Assembly: GCF_026711005.1 (NCBI RefSeq)
Contig: NZ_JAPPVJ010000006.1
Location: 1 to 64,000 of the forward strand
Reading direction: 5' to 3'
DNA: 64,000 nucleotides
From: Sphingobacterium sp. UT-1RO-CII-1
GTDB taxonomy: Bacteria; Bacteroidota; Bacteroidia; Sphingobacteriales; Sphingobacteriaceae
The notes under the pieces are model-generated. The model did no database searches, had not been told where the DNA came from, and was given only the letters and a program-made list of their open reading frames with translations. Position numbers and translations under genes: made by a program. Below, one piece after another: positions 52,051 through 62,800 of the stretch. Every line of letters begins with the position of its first letter. Positions within the stretch are counted from its first letter, which is position 1.

Positions 52051-55000
52051 TTAAAAAGTTAAATCGATACCAAAAGAAATCGTTTTCGAATAAGGATAGG
52101 CTCTACCATTAGCCTCTTGTGCAGCTTGTTCAGGGTCAATATAATCTGATTTCAATTTAGTTGCTGTCCATAAATTTTCTCCCGAAGCAAAGATCCTAGC
52201 ATTAGCCAGCTTAATTGGTTTCAAAATACGTTGTGGTAATGTGTAGCCGACAGTCAAATTTTTCAATCGGATATAAGCCAAATCTTGCAAATAACGATCT
52301 GATTTCACATTTAATGATCCTCTATCATTTAACGCAATGTAACCACGCATTAAAGGAAAGTAAGCATCCTTATTTTCTGGAGTCCACACATCTGCCTCAA
52401 AATCTTTCGGTACAAATGAATAATACGGACGAGAATAAGGACCCCAAAACTTATCAGCATTCGCTCCTGGCCACCAATGCTGCCTGCCTATCCCTTGAAA
52501 AAAAGCAGATACATCAATACCTTGCCAGCTAGCCCCCAAATTAATTCCAAATGTATACCGCGCTCTATTATTTCCTATAATTATCTGATCTCCCGGATCA
52601 TTTAATGTATTCTTACCTGCATCCACAATTCCATCTCCATCAACATCCACAAATTTCAAATCACCTGCTTGCAATCGAGACCAGTCTCCTGGCGCAGCTA
52701 AACGTTGCTTATCAACATAATCCTGATTAATTTTCCAACCTGCAGCTTCTTCATCAGAATTAAAGAAACCATCCGTTTTATATCCCCATATTTCTCCAAG
52801 TGTTTGCCCTACATAATAATTACTTAACAATTGCTCTTTATTGTCAAATCTCGTAATTTCTGCCTTAGAATCAGACAGTCCAAGACCGACATTGTAGGTC
52901 ATCGGTTTACCTGCAACCGTGAATTGATCTCTCCAAGCCATTGATAACTCCCAACCTTTATTTTTCAAATCTCCCGCATTTGTTTTAGGAGATGCAGCAC
53001 CAAAGACTGCGGGCAGTGTTTTCCCTGGAATCAGCATATCCAAGGTCTCTCTTATAAAATAATCAAAGGAGGTTGTTAATCTTCTTGAGGCAAATTCCAT
53101 ATCAAGTCCAAAATTTAAGGTATTAGTACGCTCCCAAGTTAAATCAGGTGATATGGGTGTTGGCACTTTTAAGTATTGTGTTTTTGTACCATTCGTGATA
53201 TAATTTGAATTACCTGTATTTAACAAAGGTATATAACCGTATTCAGCAGCCTCTTGGGCATTTCCCAAAGCTCCATATGACACTCTAAACTTAGCTTCAT
53301 TCACATGTGCTTTAATTGGTTCCATAAACGACTCTTCCATCAATCGCCATCCTGCAGAGAAAGATGGAAAGAACCCATAGCGTTTATTTTTTGGAAATTT
53401 TGACGTCCCATCATAACGACCATTAACTTCCACTAAGTATTTATCTTTAAAGTTGTAGTTGACCCTTCCAAAAAAGCCTTGAAGTGCCCATGTTCGTGCG
53501 CCTCCGTATAACTCCATTTGTCCCGTTCCCAAAGCAAAATCGTTCAAATCTTCAGACAATAAATTATTATGTCTTCCTCCTATTCTACCATATACATTAA
53601 GCTCCTGATTATAACCTGCTGTAGCACCAAAATTATGATCACCTACGCTTTTATTATAGTTTGCAAATAAGTTTAAAGAGTGTCGCCTATTCGTCACCAT
53701 GTTCTCTGTATACTGATCATTTCCCAAGTAGCTAATTTCTCCCGGAAAAATAGACCAAGGTGCCATAGTCCTTCTATTAAAGGTATTTATTGGGTTATAT
53801 GTAAACGTATAATTTCCCGTAACCGTTAAGTCCTGTGTAATACTTACAACTCCTTCTAAAAGGTTAATAAACTCATATTCCTTTTCTCCGCCTTTTGATT
53901 TACCATGCAGTAAATCTGCCATTATACCATCACCTATATTATAATTATTCAACTCCGTTCGATAAGTAGCTGTCCCATCTGGGTTTTGTGCTACATAAGA
54001 TGGTAATGCATGTACAGTTGTTGAGATAAAGTTATTATTAGCATCAGAACTTGAATTCCAGCCAGGATAAGTATAATTTTGATAATTCAGTTGGGTATTG
54101 TTACTGATTTTTAACCAATCGGTAACTTTTGCATTCAACCTAGAACGCAAGTTATACGAGTTAAACTTATCTTGATTTACTTTCATTAATCCACCCTTTT
54201 CGTATAAGCGTCCCGAGACATAGTAATCAATTTTTTCGCTCCCTCCTGAAAAAGTCAAGGCATGCTCCATAGAGTTTTGGCGTTTTCTATAAAAAGTATT
54301 CCACCAATCAGTATTCCCATAATAGACATACTGGTCCTTGCCATTTCTATTTTGTACAGTAACCCAAGGTAAAGAAGGATCATTCTTACGCTTCAATAAC
54401 TCCGCATAATCCTCTTCTGTATAACCTGTATAACTATTCCCTGTTGCTCTGATAAAAGCTTCATCGTTTAGTCTTGCAGCATCATACCCACTTGTCATAA
54501 AATCGGTATTTACAGTCAGCCCAGCGCTACCAAAATTGTTACTATAATTAATGGTCATTTGCCCCTCTTTCCCCTTCTTGGTCGTAACAAGCATTACCCC
54601 AAAAGCTCCCCTCGCACCATATATTGCAGCAGCAGAAGCATCTTTTAGTACAGAGATCGACTCTATATCTTTAGGGTTAATTGTATTAATATTTCCAGGC
54701 ACTCCATCAATTAACACTAAAGGCGCAGCATTCGCCGAGTTAATGGAAGCAAAACCTCTAATATTAACTTTCCCCCCTCCTCCTGGACGACCATTCGTAA
54801 AGTTAATATTTAAGTTAGGGACAGCTCCTTGCAAAGCCTGAGTAGCGTTAGACACGGGGCGGTCTTCCAAAATTTTAGAATCAATCTGTGCCACAGCACC
54901 TGTCAAATTAACTTTCTTTTGCGTACCATAACCAACAACAACAACTTCCTCCAAATCATTGTTATCCGACATAGTTACAACGATATTTCTCGATTCATTC

Positions 55001-55299
55001 ACCTTAAAATCTAGCGTTGTATATCCTACACAAGAAATAGTCAAAACAACACCTGCTTGTAAGTCATGTTTTAAACTAAACATTCCATCAGCATCAGTTG
55101 TGGTTATTTTTGTTGTACCTTTAACTGATACAGTTGCATGAGAAATTGCATTTCCACTTGCATCGATCACTCTACCAGACAACGTCTCATTCTCTTGCAA
55201 ACTGAGAAATTCCAGTTTAGCCCCTTCAAAGGGAGAGGCTAATACATTACTAGCGAAACAAGCCCCCGCCAATAAAAATACAGGTATAATTTTTTTCAT
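52051..55299 (-). CDS. SusC/RagA TonB-dependent receptor of the phosphoester locus
   Basis: This 1082-residue outer-membrane receptor has a signal peptide (to about 21), then a carboxypeptidase-D-like domain (about 38-115, GRVIDASGNAISHATVSVKG). The TonB-linked box EEVVVVGYGTQKKVNLTGAV, a plug (to about 245, PLVLIDGVPGNINTINPKDIESISVLKDAS) and the barrel follow. It has no STN domain and no sigma/FecR genes next to it, so its control differs from the other receptors. A candidate -7 element lies about 100 bases upstream. Confidence 0.93.
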   Translation of the reverse strand: MKKIIPVFLLAGACFASNVLASPFEGAKLEFLSLQENETLSGRVIDASGNAISHATVSVKGTTKITTTDADGMFSLKHDLQAGVVLTISCVGYTTLDFKVNESRNIVVTMSDNNDLEEVVVVGYGTQKKVNLTGAVAQIDSKILEDRPVSNATQALQGAVPNLNINFTNGRPGGGGKVNIRGFASINSANAAPLVLIDGVPGNINTINPKDIESISVLKDASAAAIYGARGAFGVMLVTTKKGKEGQMTINYSNNFGSAGLTVNTDFMTSGYDAARLNDEAFIRATGNSYTGYTEEDYAELLKRKNDPSLPWVTVQNRNGKDQYVYYGNTDWWNTFYRKRQNSMEHALTFSGGSEKIDYYVSGRLYEKGGLMKVNQDKFNSYNLRSRLNAKVTDWLKISNNTQLNYQNYTYPGWNSSSDANNNFISTTVHALPSYVAQNPDGTATYRTELNNYNIGDGIMADLLHGKSKGGEKEYEFINLLEGVVSITQDLTVTGNYTFTYNPINTFNRRTMAPWSIFPGEISYLGNDQYTENMVTNRRHSLNLFANYNKSVGDHNFGATAGYNQELNVYGRIGGRHNNLLSEDLNDFALGTGQMELYGGARTWALQGFFGRVNYNFKDKYLVEVNGRYDGTSKFPKNKRYGFFPSFSAGWRLMEESFMEPIKAHVNEAKFRVSYGALGNAQEAAEYGYIPLLNTGNSNYITNGTKTQYLKVPTPISPDLTWERTNTLNFGLDMEFASRRLTTSFDYFIRETLDMLIPGKTLPAVFGAASPKTNAGDLKNKGWELSMAWRDQFTVAGKPMTYNVGLGLSDSKAEITRFDNKEQLLSNYYVGQTLGEIWGYKTDGFFNSDEEAAGWKINQDYVDKQRLAAPGDWSRLQAGDLKFVDVDGDGIVDAGKNTLNDPGDQIIIGNNRARYTFGINLGASWQGIDVSAFFQGIGRQHWWPGANADKFWGPYSRPYYSFVPKDFEADVWTPENKDAYFPLMRGYIALNDRGSLNVKSDRYLQDLAYIRLKNLTVGYTLPQRILKPIKLANARIFASGENLWTATKLKSDYIDPEQAAQEANGRAYPYSKTISFGIDLTF

Positions 55300-55398
55300 A
55301 AAAATGAATTAATAAGTTGTGAGTTCGTAAAATTCAAGCTACTATATTGAAGCTTTTTGGTCGGTTCTAAATTCATACTACGGCTATTAAAACATGGG

Positions 55399-55406
55399 CA
55401 AAGCTA
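55399..55406 (-). promoter_or_regulatory. Candidate -7 element of the phosphoester susC
   Basis: The minus strand reads TAGCTTTG followed by CCC, matching TAnnTTTG, 100 bases before the susC ATG. No -33 TTTG sits at 19 bases, which may mean an activator is needed. Confidence 0.45.
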
Positions 55407-55675
55407 CCGTTGTAATATAACCTTAGTGTTAATAGTTTATTTACTTTTTGTAAGCAATCATAATTAAACTAGACATACCTCTTGCTTTCCATTTCTTCGC
55501 TATAAGCTTAATATCAACTGCGAAACATACTGGATCATAGCTAAGACTAGACGCCTGTAATCAACAAAACTAAATATCTAGAAGACTAAACTGATAAATT
55601 GAAACATTAGGTTAATTTTAGGAACAATTATTCCCTAGAGTTAATGAAAAATTTCATCTCCTAAGGCAAAACAAA

Positions 55676-55707
55676 TAAAAAACGGTGACCATTAATGAAC
55701 ACCGTTT
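55676..55707 (-). terminator. Terminator of the Bcr/CflA-type MFS gene
   Basis: The stem AAACGGTG/CACCGTTT with a 12-base loop is followed on the minus strand by TTTTTTATTTG. It lies about 104 bases past the MFS stop codon. Confidence 0.65.
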
Positions 55708-55810
55708 CATCAAAACTTAATTTCGTAAAATGTTTTATACATAATAGTTCTCTTTCAAACTCTTTATCTGGAATAGATGATTTTATAAAAATAATAAAAA
55801 AATAATCGCC

Positions 55811-57007
55811 CTACCTTTCTTTTTCCTCTAATCGGAACAAACTCAAAACAACAAAAGCCAATAAAACGGACAGTATCAAATAACGTCCTGCAATGTCTCT
55901 TTGAGTTGCCACTGTGCCACCTAAAGAAATGAAGAAATTAGCCACAGAAGTAATAATATAAACTAAGCCCCCCATTAAGCCACCAGCTGTTCCCGCATTG
56001 GCTGGAAAAAACAACATACTGTTTGTAAAAAAACTGGTAAACATAACTCCCGAAATAATATGGATCACAAAAGCAAAACCGATCATAATATATAAGTTTT
56101 GGTAAAAAAAACTAAGAACCAACAAACCTACAATCGTCACCAATTGCACCAATAATGGTAAAAATACCCGAAACCGAAAATCCAAGCTCATACTCTTTTT
56201 TGCAATCCCCCCTCCGACCATCCACGAAAAGCCCAATACCAACGTACAATAGCCAATCGTCACAGAAGTAAAATGAAAAGTATCCTCAATAATGAATGGC
56301 CCTGTGGTATTAAATAGCATGACTATAGAATAACTTAACCCTAGTATCATAATTCCTAACATAAACCTCATATTTTGCAGCATCATCTTATACACTTCTG
56401 AAGTTTCTCGAATACTTACCTTTTTAATATTCACAATAGTTTCCCGACCAAACACCAATTCAAGTATTAGCAAAAGCATAGCATAAGCCGCTAAAAAATA
56501 AAAATTAGCCTGCCAATGGAATAATTTCTCTAAATACCCCCCTAGAAAAGGTGCCAAAATAGGACCACAAGACCACACCATAGTAAAATAACTAAGGTAA
56601 TTTTTTAGCCTATCTCCAGAATACACATCAGCAAATAGCGCTCGTGTTGCCACTACAAGCATTGAAATGGCTATCCCCTGAACCGCCCTCCACAAACAAA
56701 TAACAAAAACACTATCTGTATAAGATATCAGCACGCTGCTCACAATTAATAAAGACAGGGCTACTAACTTTGGGCGATAACGACCTATACTATCTAGTAA
56801 ACTACCGATAAACAGCTGTGATATACCATAGCTCAATAAATAGATTGTTAACGTCCATTGAATTTCACGCTCACTAACAGTCAAAGCTTTAGCCATAGCT
56901 GGAAAAGACGGCAAATAAATATCTGTGACAAAGCCTGAAAGTGGTATAGAAAGAAATGCAATTATAGTTATTCGGTTGATTTGTTTCTTAGATGTTCCGT
57001 ACAGCAT
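55811..57007 (-). CDS. MFS multidrug exporter, Bcr/CflA family
   Basis: This 398-residue inner-membrane protein has about 12 helices. The first helix motif SGFVTDIYLPSFPAMAKAL with the acidic residue, the stretch VSEREIQWTLTIYLLSYGIS and the RAVQGI...RALFADVYSG loop are typical of Bcr/CflA drug exporters of the DHA1 group. The substrate is unknown. It has a good -7 element 25 bases upstream. An AraC-type regulator gene ends 83 bases upstream on the same strand, and regulation of this exporter by it is plausible. Confidence 0.88.
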   Translation of the reverse strand: MLYGTSKKQINRITIIAFLSIPLSGFVTDIYLPSFPAMAKALTVSEREIQWTLTIYLLSYGISQLFIGSLLDSIGRYRPKLVALSLLIVSSVLISYTDSVFVICLWRAVQGIAISMLVVATRALFADVYSGDRLKNYLSYFTMVWSCGPILAPFLGGYLEKLFHWQANFYFLAAYAMLLLILELVFGRETIVNIKKVSIRETSEVYKMMLQNMRFMLGIMILGLSYSIVMLFNTTGPFIIEDTFHFTSVTIGYCTLVLGFSWMVGGGIAKKSMSLDFRFRVFLPLLVQLVTIVGLLVLSFFYQNLYIMIGFAFVIHIISGVMFTSFFTNSMLFFPANAGTAGGLMGGLVYIITSVANFFISLGGTVATQRDIAGRYLILSVLLAFVVLSLFRLEEKER

Positions 57008-57031
57008 AATGCTCCTATTTTGTTACTCTAC

Positions 57032-57039
57032 AAAAATAG
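57032..57039 (-). promoter_or_regulatory. -7 element of the Bcr/CflA-type MFS gene
   Basis: The minus strand reads TATTTTTG, matching TAnnTTTG. A TTG lies 17 bases upstream instead of the ideal 19. The leader would be about 20 bases, so the MFS gene can be transcribed independently of the AraC gene. Confidence 0.5.
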
Positions 57040-57089
57040 ATACTATTAAACGACACAACTTTTAAAACACAAATCAAAAACTACAAAAA

Positions 57090-58013
57090 TCAAAGATTAA
57101 TTGTTTTTCTACGAAATTGCAACGGAGAAGATTTAGTATTTTTCTTAAAGTAATTATTAAAATGAGCGGGCTCGTCAAAACCCAAGGTATAAGCGATTTC
57201 ACTGACAGTCCAATCAGTATAAATCAATAAGCTTTTCGCCTCCTCCAACAATCTCCCTTTAATAATTTGAGTCGTTGTCAAACCAGTCACTGCTTTAATC
57301 GAAGCATTTAAATGGTTTACGTGCACATGAAGACGAGCAGCAAAATCAGCAGGAGTACGCATTTCTAACGGATATGCTGGCGAATCTAAAGGAAATTGCC
57401 TACTCAGCAATTCGTCAAACAAACGATATAATCTAACCGTCCCTGATTGTTCCTGTACTTTCAAATCGTCTATACGCCATTCTAAAGCCAAATGAAGCAC
57501 AGCCGCCAAACTGCTTTTGAGAGCATCATGACGGAAAAAATAAGTAGAATTATTTAGCCGAAACATATTATCAAAAAAGGTCGTCACTGTACACAATTGC
57601 ACATCCGTCAAAAATATAATGGGCTTACTCCATTCTTTAAACAATGACGTTTTTTTAATAGCCTCAAATACGTGGCTGCCTACAAAAAACTCCTGATTAA
57701 ATAAACAAAAGTATCCATCTTGTTGTTCCGTATCACACTTCCAAGAATAAGGAATATTCAAAGCCGGCAGAAATAAAACAGGGCGATCTATATAAAGCTC
57801 GTGCCTCCCATACTTAAACCATCCTTTGCCTACAATAAGACTAATTTTATAAAAATCCCTACGATTATAAGGGGTTATAAAATCACAATATCTTCGGGGA
57901 GAGATATTAAAATGCGATGTTCCATGTTCAACAAGCACATGTTCGCCATCTTTTTCATGCAAATGGCTTAATCTTTTATAATAATCACCTAATGTTTCTA
58001 AAGATTTGCTCAT
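57090..58013 (-). CDS. AraC-family transcriptional regulator
   Basis: The protein has 307 residues. The N-terminal half (about 20-170) is a cupin-like sensor. The C-terminal part (about 205-305) is the two-HTH AraC DNA-binding domain, with FAARLHVHVNHLNASIKAVTG and LLIYTDWTVSEIAYTLGFDEPAHFNNYFKKNTKSSP; the last matches the second HTH consensus. The ATG at 58013 is preferred over a TTG eight codons upstream. It probably activates or represses the MFS exporter gene next to it in response to a small molecule. Confidence 0.9.
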   Translation of the reverse strand: MSKSLETLGDYYKRLSHLHEKDGEHVLVEHGTSHFNISPRRYCDFITPYNRRDFYKISLIVGKGWFKYGRHELYIDRPVLFLPALNIPYSWKCDTEQQDGYFCLFNQEFFVGSHVFEAIKKTSLFKEWSKPIIFLTDVQLCTVTTFFDNMFRLNNSTYFFRHDALKSSLAAVLHLALEWRIDDLKVQEQSGTVRLYRLFDELLSRQFPLDSPAYPLEMRTPADFAARLHVHVNHLNASIKAVTGLTTTQIIKGRLLEEAKSLLIYTDWTVSEIAYTLGFDEPAHFNNYFKKNTKSSPLQFRRKTINL

Positions 58014-58070
58014 TATAAATAAAAGTACGGAAATCAACTAATATAATATATCTACCTCCATATATAAATA

Positions 58071-58101
58071 AAAAAAGAGCTGCATTAACATACAGCTCTT
58101 T
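58071..58101 (-). terminator. Terminator of the right-end SusCD locus
   Basis: The stem AAAGAGCTG/CAGCTCTTT with a 10-base loop is followed on the minus strand by a run of T residues. It lies 29 bases past the susD stop and separates that locus from the AraC gene. Confidence 0.85.
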
Positions 58102-58129
58102 CTTCAATGAAAAATATTAAAACGGTATT

Positions 58130-59803
58130 CTACCAGCCAATATTTTGTCCTAAATTAGGGTTTCTCTCTCTTTGCACCTCCGGCACTGGCCACAGATAAT
58201 TTTTTGGAGTCTCAAATGCTCGATTCCACTGCACAACCAAATGACCATCCGCACTCTTCCTATATGTATTCTTACTTAACTCAGGAAACCACGAAGCTTT
58301 TACTCCTTCAATATCATTTGCTAGTTTCTCTCCTTCTCCCCATCGTCTTACATCAAAATAGCGATGACCTTCTAATGCCAGCTCCACTCTACGCTCTCTT
58401 CTTATCTCCTCACGCACGTCCATACCGTGTTGTGCTAAAAATGAAAGTTCCATTCTTTTCATACCTACCCGATCTCGCAAAAGATTAATAGAAATATCTA
58501 AATCTGCCTGAGTCAATTTGCCTTGTTCAAACTTCGCTTCCGCATAGTTCAGCAACACTTCCGCATAACGTATATGATGAATATCATTATCATCCCGGTT
58601 ATAATTAGGCACAGCGCTAGGTTCTACATATTTTTTATAATAGTACCCTGTCGTTGTTACAGATCCTCTTCCATCCTGACTAAACTTAGGTACTTTAAAC
58701 ACTGTTGGGTCATCATTATCTGCTACAGGCCGTCCATCATATCTGCCTCCCCACTTATCTCCTGGTGTTAAGATCGTTTGCGTCATCCTTGGGTCACGAT
58801 TTTTAAACACTTCTTCGTATGAAGAGTCCTCGTACAACGGAGACTTATCAATAGGCAAGCCATCCACACATAGGTAAGATTCAACTAAAGAACGCGTAGG
58901 TACAAAACGAGCAAACTGATCCGGCACTTGAATTTCCCTACTCAAATTATGCATAATGATATCTTTCAGGTGCAAACGTGCAAAAATAGTTTCTTTATTG
59001 TTTCCTTCTGCAAGTTTACCTTCGCGGGTAAAAAGCTCCCAGTACGCGGTTTTTGTATCCCCATTAGTATAAAGCTGATATACTCCCAAATCCATCACTC
59101 CTTGAGCAGCTTTTTCCGCCACTTCATATCTTCCGTGCGCTAATGCGACACGCGATTTAAGAGCTAATGCAGTCCCTCTACTCACACGTCCCAAATTTTC
59201 TCCCGACGGTATGGTTGCAGGAAGTACAGCTGCTGCTTCCTCTAGCTCCGTCAACAAAAAATCCACAACTTCAGTCTGCGGTTTTCTATCTCCATACACT
59301 TCCGGATCATCAGGATTTAATGTTTTTGTAATCAAAGGTATATCTCCATAGAAAGATGTCAGAAAACTATAAGCCAACGCCCGTATCACCCGAACTTCGG
59401 CAGCTAACCTCTCATTCGCTCCAGGCTGTGTTTCTGTTGCTTCCTTATAATTTTCTAAAAATGTATTACATTCTCTAACATCCCTAAACATATTAGCCCA
59501 CTCATTATTCACAGTAGGCTGTGTCACAGGGAATACCCCTGACCCTATATCTTTATATTGGTTCGTAGTCGGCCACATGGTATTCTCTCCCATATTTTCC
59601 ATCTCCACCCAATTTTTAGCTTTAACTCTCGAATAAATAGCAGTTGCTGCCATCTCCAAGTGTTCTTGAGTTTTCCAGTATGTCTCATTCACAATCTCAT
59701 CTTGAGGCACACGGTCCAAAAAATCACTACATGACGAAAACACAGCCACACTTACCAATAAAGCAACAGCTATCTTAGTACATTTATTATATCGATTTTT
59801 CAT
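58130..59803 (-). CDS. SusD/RagB-family lipoprotein of the right-end locus
   Basis: This 557-residue lipoprotein has lipobox FSSC with C25, followed by SDFLDRVPQDEIVNETYW, a classic SusD start. Family features further on are LAAEVRVIRALAYSFLTSFYGDIPL, the AEVLLNYAEAKFEQG helix, RRERRVELALEGHRYFDVRRW and the C-terminal YLWPVPEVQRERNPNLGQN. It partners the SusC encoded 6 bases upstream. No enzyme gene follows before the terminator, so the ligand class cannot be inferred from the part of the locus that is visible. Confidence 0.93.
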   Translation of the reverse strand: MKNRYNKCTKIAVALLVSVAVFSSCSDFLDRVPQDEIVNETYWKTQEHLEMAATAIYSRVKAKNWVEMENMGENTMWPTTNQYKDIGSGVFPVTQPTVNNEWANMFRDVRECNTFLENYKEATETQPGANERLAAEVRVIRALAYSFLTSFYGDIPLITKTLNPDDPEVYGDRKPQTEVVDFLLTELEEAAAVLPATIPSGENLGRVSRGTALALKSRVALAHGRYEVAEKAAQGVMDLGVYQLYTNGDTKTAYWELFTREGKLAEGNNKETIFARLHLKDIIMHNLSREIQVPDQFARFVPTRSLVESYLCVDGLPIDKSPLYEDSSYEEVFKNRDPRMTQTILTPGDKWGGRYDGRPVADNDDPTVFKVPKFSQDGRGSVTTTGYYYKKYVEPSAVPNYNRDDNDIHHIRYAEVLLNYAEAKFEQGKLTQADLDISINLLRDRVGMKRMELSFLAQHGMDVREEIRRERRVELALEGHRYFDVRRWGEGEKLANDIEGVKASWFPELSKNTYRKSADGHLVVQWNRAFETPKNYLWPVPEVQRERNPNLGQNIGW

Positions 59804-59809
59804 TACTGT

Positions 59810-62800
59810 CTATCTTAAATTTAAGTTAACACCAAACACAAAAGTTTTCACCTGCGGATAATAACCTCCTGTATTTCCCGAAGGGAGCTCTGGGTCATAT
59901 CCGTAAAAGAAATCTGTCTTTGTAAATAAATTATCTGCAGAGGCATATACTCTTAACTTACTAATTCGGATCTTCTCTGTCCATTTAGGAGAAAAAGTAT
60001 AACCAACCTGTACATTCTTAAGACGTAAATACGAAGCATCCTCTATCCATTTTGACGACAACCTCGTATTATGTGTACGCATATAAACCAAGCGAGGGTA
60101 TGATGCATCCACATTATCAGGCGTCCATCTATCCAAATGTATTTCCTGTGGCAAGGCACTATTATTAATAAAAGGATGTCTTGCATTACCACCCACATAA
60201 CCATCAGCTTTACCTACGCCTTGTAAAAAGAAACTAAAATCGATATTTTTATAATTTAAATCACCCCGAAACCCATAAGTATATCTTGGGATATCGCTAC
60301 CCAGCACGTGTCTATCTGCCCCAACCGTAATTTCTGTCGCATCAGGGTCAGTAGGTATATAGATCAAATCTCCGGGAGCTACCATATCTCCTTTTTGAAA
60401 TGGAAACTTAGCCACGTATTCGCCATTTACTATATCAAAATCACTTTCCTGTGCAATACGATCTACTTTAAAGCCATAAAAAGCATCAAAAGGCTGCCCT
60501 ACTAAACGTACCTTATCACCCAAACTGGTTGCATAATCTTCCAGCCTTGTAATTTTGTTTCGAACATCTGAAAGGTTGAAACTTGCACGATAACCTACTT
60601 CTCCGATTTTATCTTGCCAACCGGCCATTATCTCCCATCCTTTATTCTGCATAGCTCCTGCATTTCTTGACGGATATCCACTTCCTACCCCTATTACATC
60701 CGGTAATGGCGTGGCCAACAGCAGATCATTAGTATTATTAATAAAATAATCAGCGGTTACGTTCAATCGACGATTAAAAAAGGCTAAATCCATTCCAATA
60801 TTCGTTTTCTCAGACGATTCCCACGAAACCATCTCATTTGGAATATAACTTTGACGGAATCCTACCTGTCCCGTATTTCCAATCGGATTATTCGAACCGA
60901 CCTGCGAAGATGAAAGAATAGACATATACGGATAATCTCGTCCCACTTTATCATTTCCCTGCGTTCCATATGAGAATCTTAATTTACCAAAGTTCCAAGC
61001 TCCTCTGAGGTTTTCAAAAAAGTTTTCCTCCGTAAACACCCATCCAGCTGAAAACGAACCGAACCAATTCCACCTCACATCCGGATGAAAGCGCGAAGAA
61101 CCATCACGACGAAAGTTACCTTCTAACAAATACTTCCCTTGATAATCGTAATTCAAACGACCAAAAAATGACATCAGAGCATTTTGCTTACTAGCACTGC
61201 TATTTAGTTGATTCTCTGCACCCAAGGTCAGTGAGGGCAAATCCACTGGAAGATTAGTACGCGAAGCTCCAAAATCTGCACCTGTAGTCTCTTCCAACGA
61301 ATAGCCTAAAAGTGCTGTAATATTATGTTTATCTGCGATAGTCTTTTGATAATTTGCAGTACCTATAAACGTTTGATAGGTTCCCGAATAATGGTCCATC
61401 GCTATTTTATTCGGATTATTTGTTTGATATATTAATTTATCATCATCCGGACTGTAGTAATTAATTGTCCTCAGTAAAGTCGTTCGTTTCGAATTATACT
61501 TTACCAAACCATACTGACCTTTCAGATCAAGACCTTCCAGCAAATTAAAAGTTGCACTTAAATTAGCCGTTACTTCCTGCGAAGTAAAAGTATTTGTCCC
61601 CCCATCTGTTGCTATAGCTACAGGATTACTTTGCCCTCCATGATATCCCCAGCTTCCATTTGTAAAACGAACAGGAACCAAAGGGCGAATACTCAACGCA
61701 GCAGATAATGCTCCTGTACCAGAAGCACTACCATCATAAGAACGATCGACATAACCTAAATTTCCGTCAATTTTCAAACGCTCCGCCACTTGCGTATTCA
61801 AACGCAAACGCGCATTATGACGTCCAGACTTAAAATTATCCCCCACAACAAGGCCTCCCTCATTCAGGTAACCATATGAGGCATAATATTGCGTCTTATC
61901 CGTGCCACCGCCTAAACTTAAATTATGGCTTTGTTGTGGTGCATTTTTTCTATAGACTTCATCAATCCAATTGGTATTAGCAAAATAATTGGGGTCGCTG
62001 CCATTACGTGCTATCTCTATCTGCTCATCAGTATATGTAGGGTTTGTCCCAGCATTCACATTCGCTTCATTTTGAAGCATCATATAATCGGCCGAGTTTA
62101 AAAACTTAGGCAAAGCTGTTGGTGTCTGATAACCAAAATAACTATTCAAGCTCACATTCGTTTGCCCCGATTTACCCTTTTTAGTAGTTACAATAATAAC
62201 ACCATTGGCACCACGCACACCATAAATCGATGAAGAGGCAGCATCTTTCAATACTGATATGCTTTCAATATCATCAGGATTTAAAATATTCATATTCCCT
62301 CCTGGCACACCATCAATGACAATCAAAGGGTTAGCATCTCCCCAGGTTCCTACACCTCGTATACGAATTTGTGGAGCACGATTTCCCGGCGCAGTGTTTC
62401 CAGTACTTCGCACAGTAAGGCCCGGCATCTGTCCCTGTAACCCCTGCCCAATATTCGCTAAAGGCCTATCTTCAAAAGCTTCACCTGAAACGGTCGCCAC
62501 CGCTCCTGTCAAGTTTGCCTTACGCTGCGTGCCATACCCCACTACTACAACTTCATCAATATCTCCATTCCCCAATTGTAATATTACATTCAAAACACGC
62601 TGTCCCTGCAAATTAACCTCTTTCTCTATATAAGAAATATGCTTAAAAAGCAAAACCGCATCCTGCTGATTTACTTCTATACTATACGTCCCATCAGATG
62701 CTGTTACTGCTATAGCCCCCGATGCCTGATCTTTAACCAATACAGACACCCCCTCGACAGGCTGCCCTGACTGATCTGATACTCGACCTTTAACAACAAT

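Larger units (their letters stand above)
55300..55810. other. Intergenic region upstream of the phosphoester locus
   Basis: This 511-base stretch has no gene. It holds a candidate -7 element at 55399-55406, a second TAnnTTTG-type match at 55565-55572 (minus strand TAGTTTTG), and the terminator of the next MFS gene at 55676-55707. I see no obvious regulator palindrome such as a Pho-type direct repeat. Confidence 0.45.

Noticed and set aside
58204..58488. Plus-strand 94-codon frame inside the right-end susD
   Set aside because: It lies entirely in an intact SusD gene on the other strand, whose family features extend through it.
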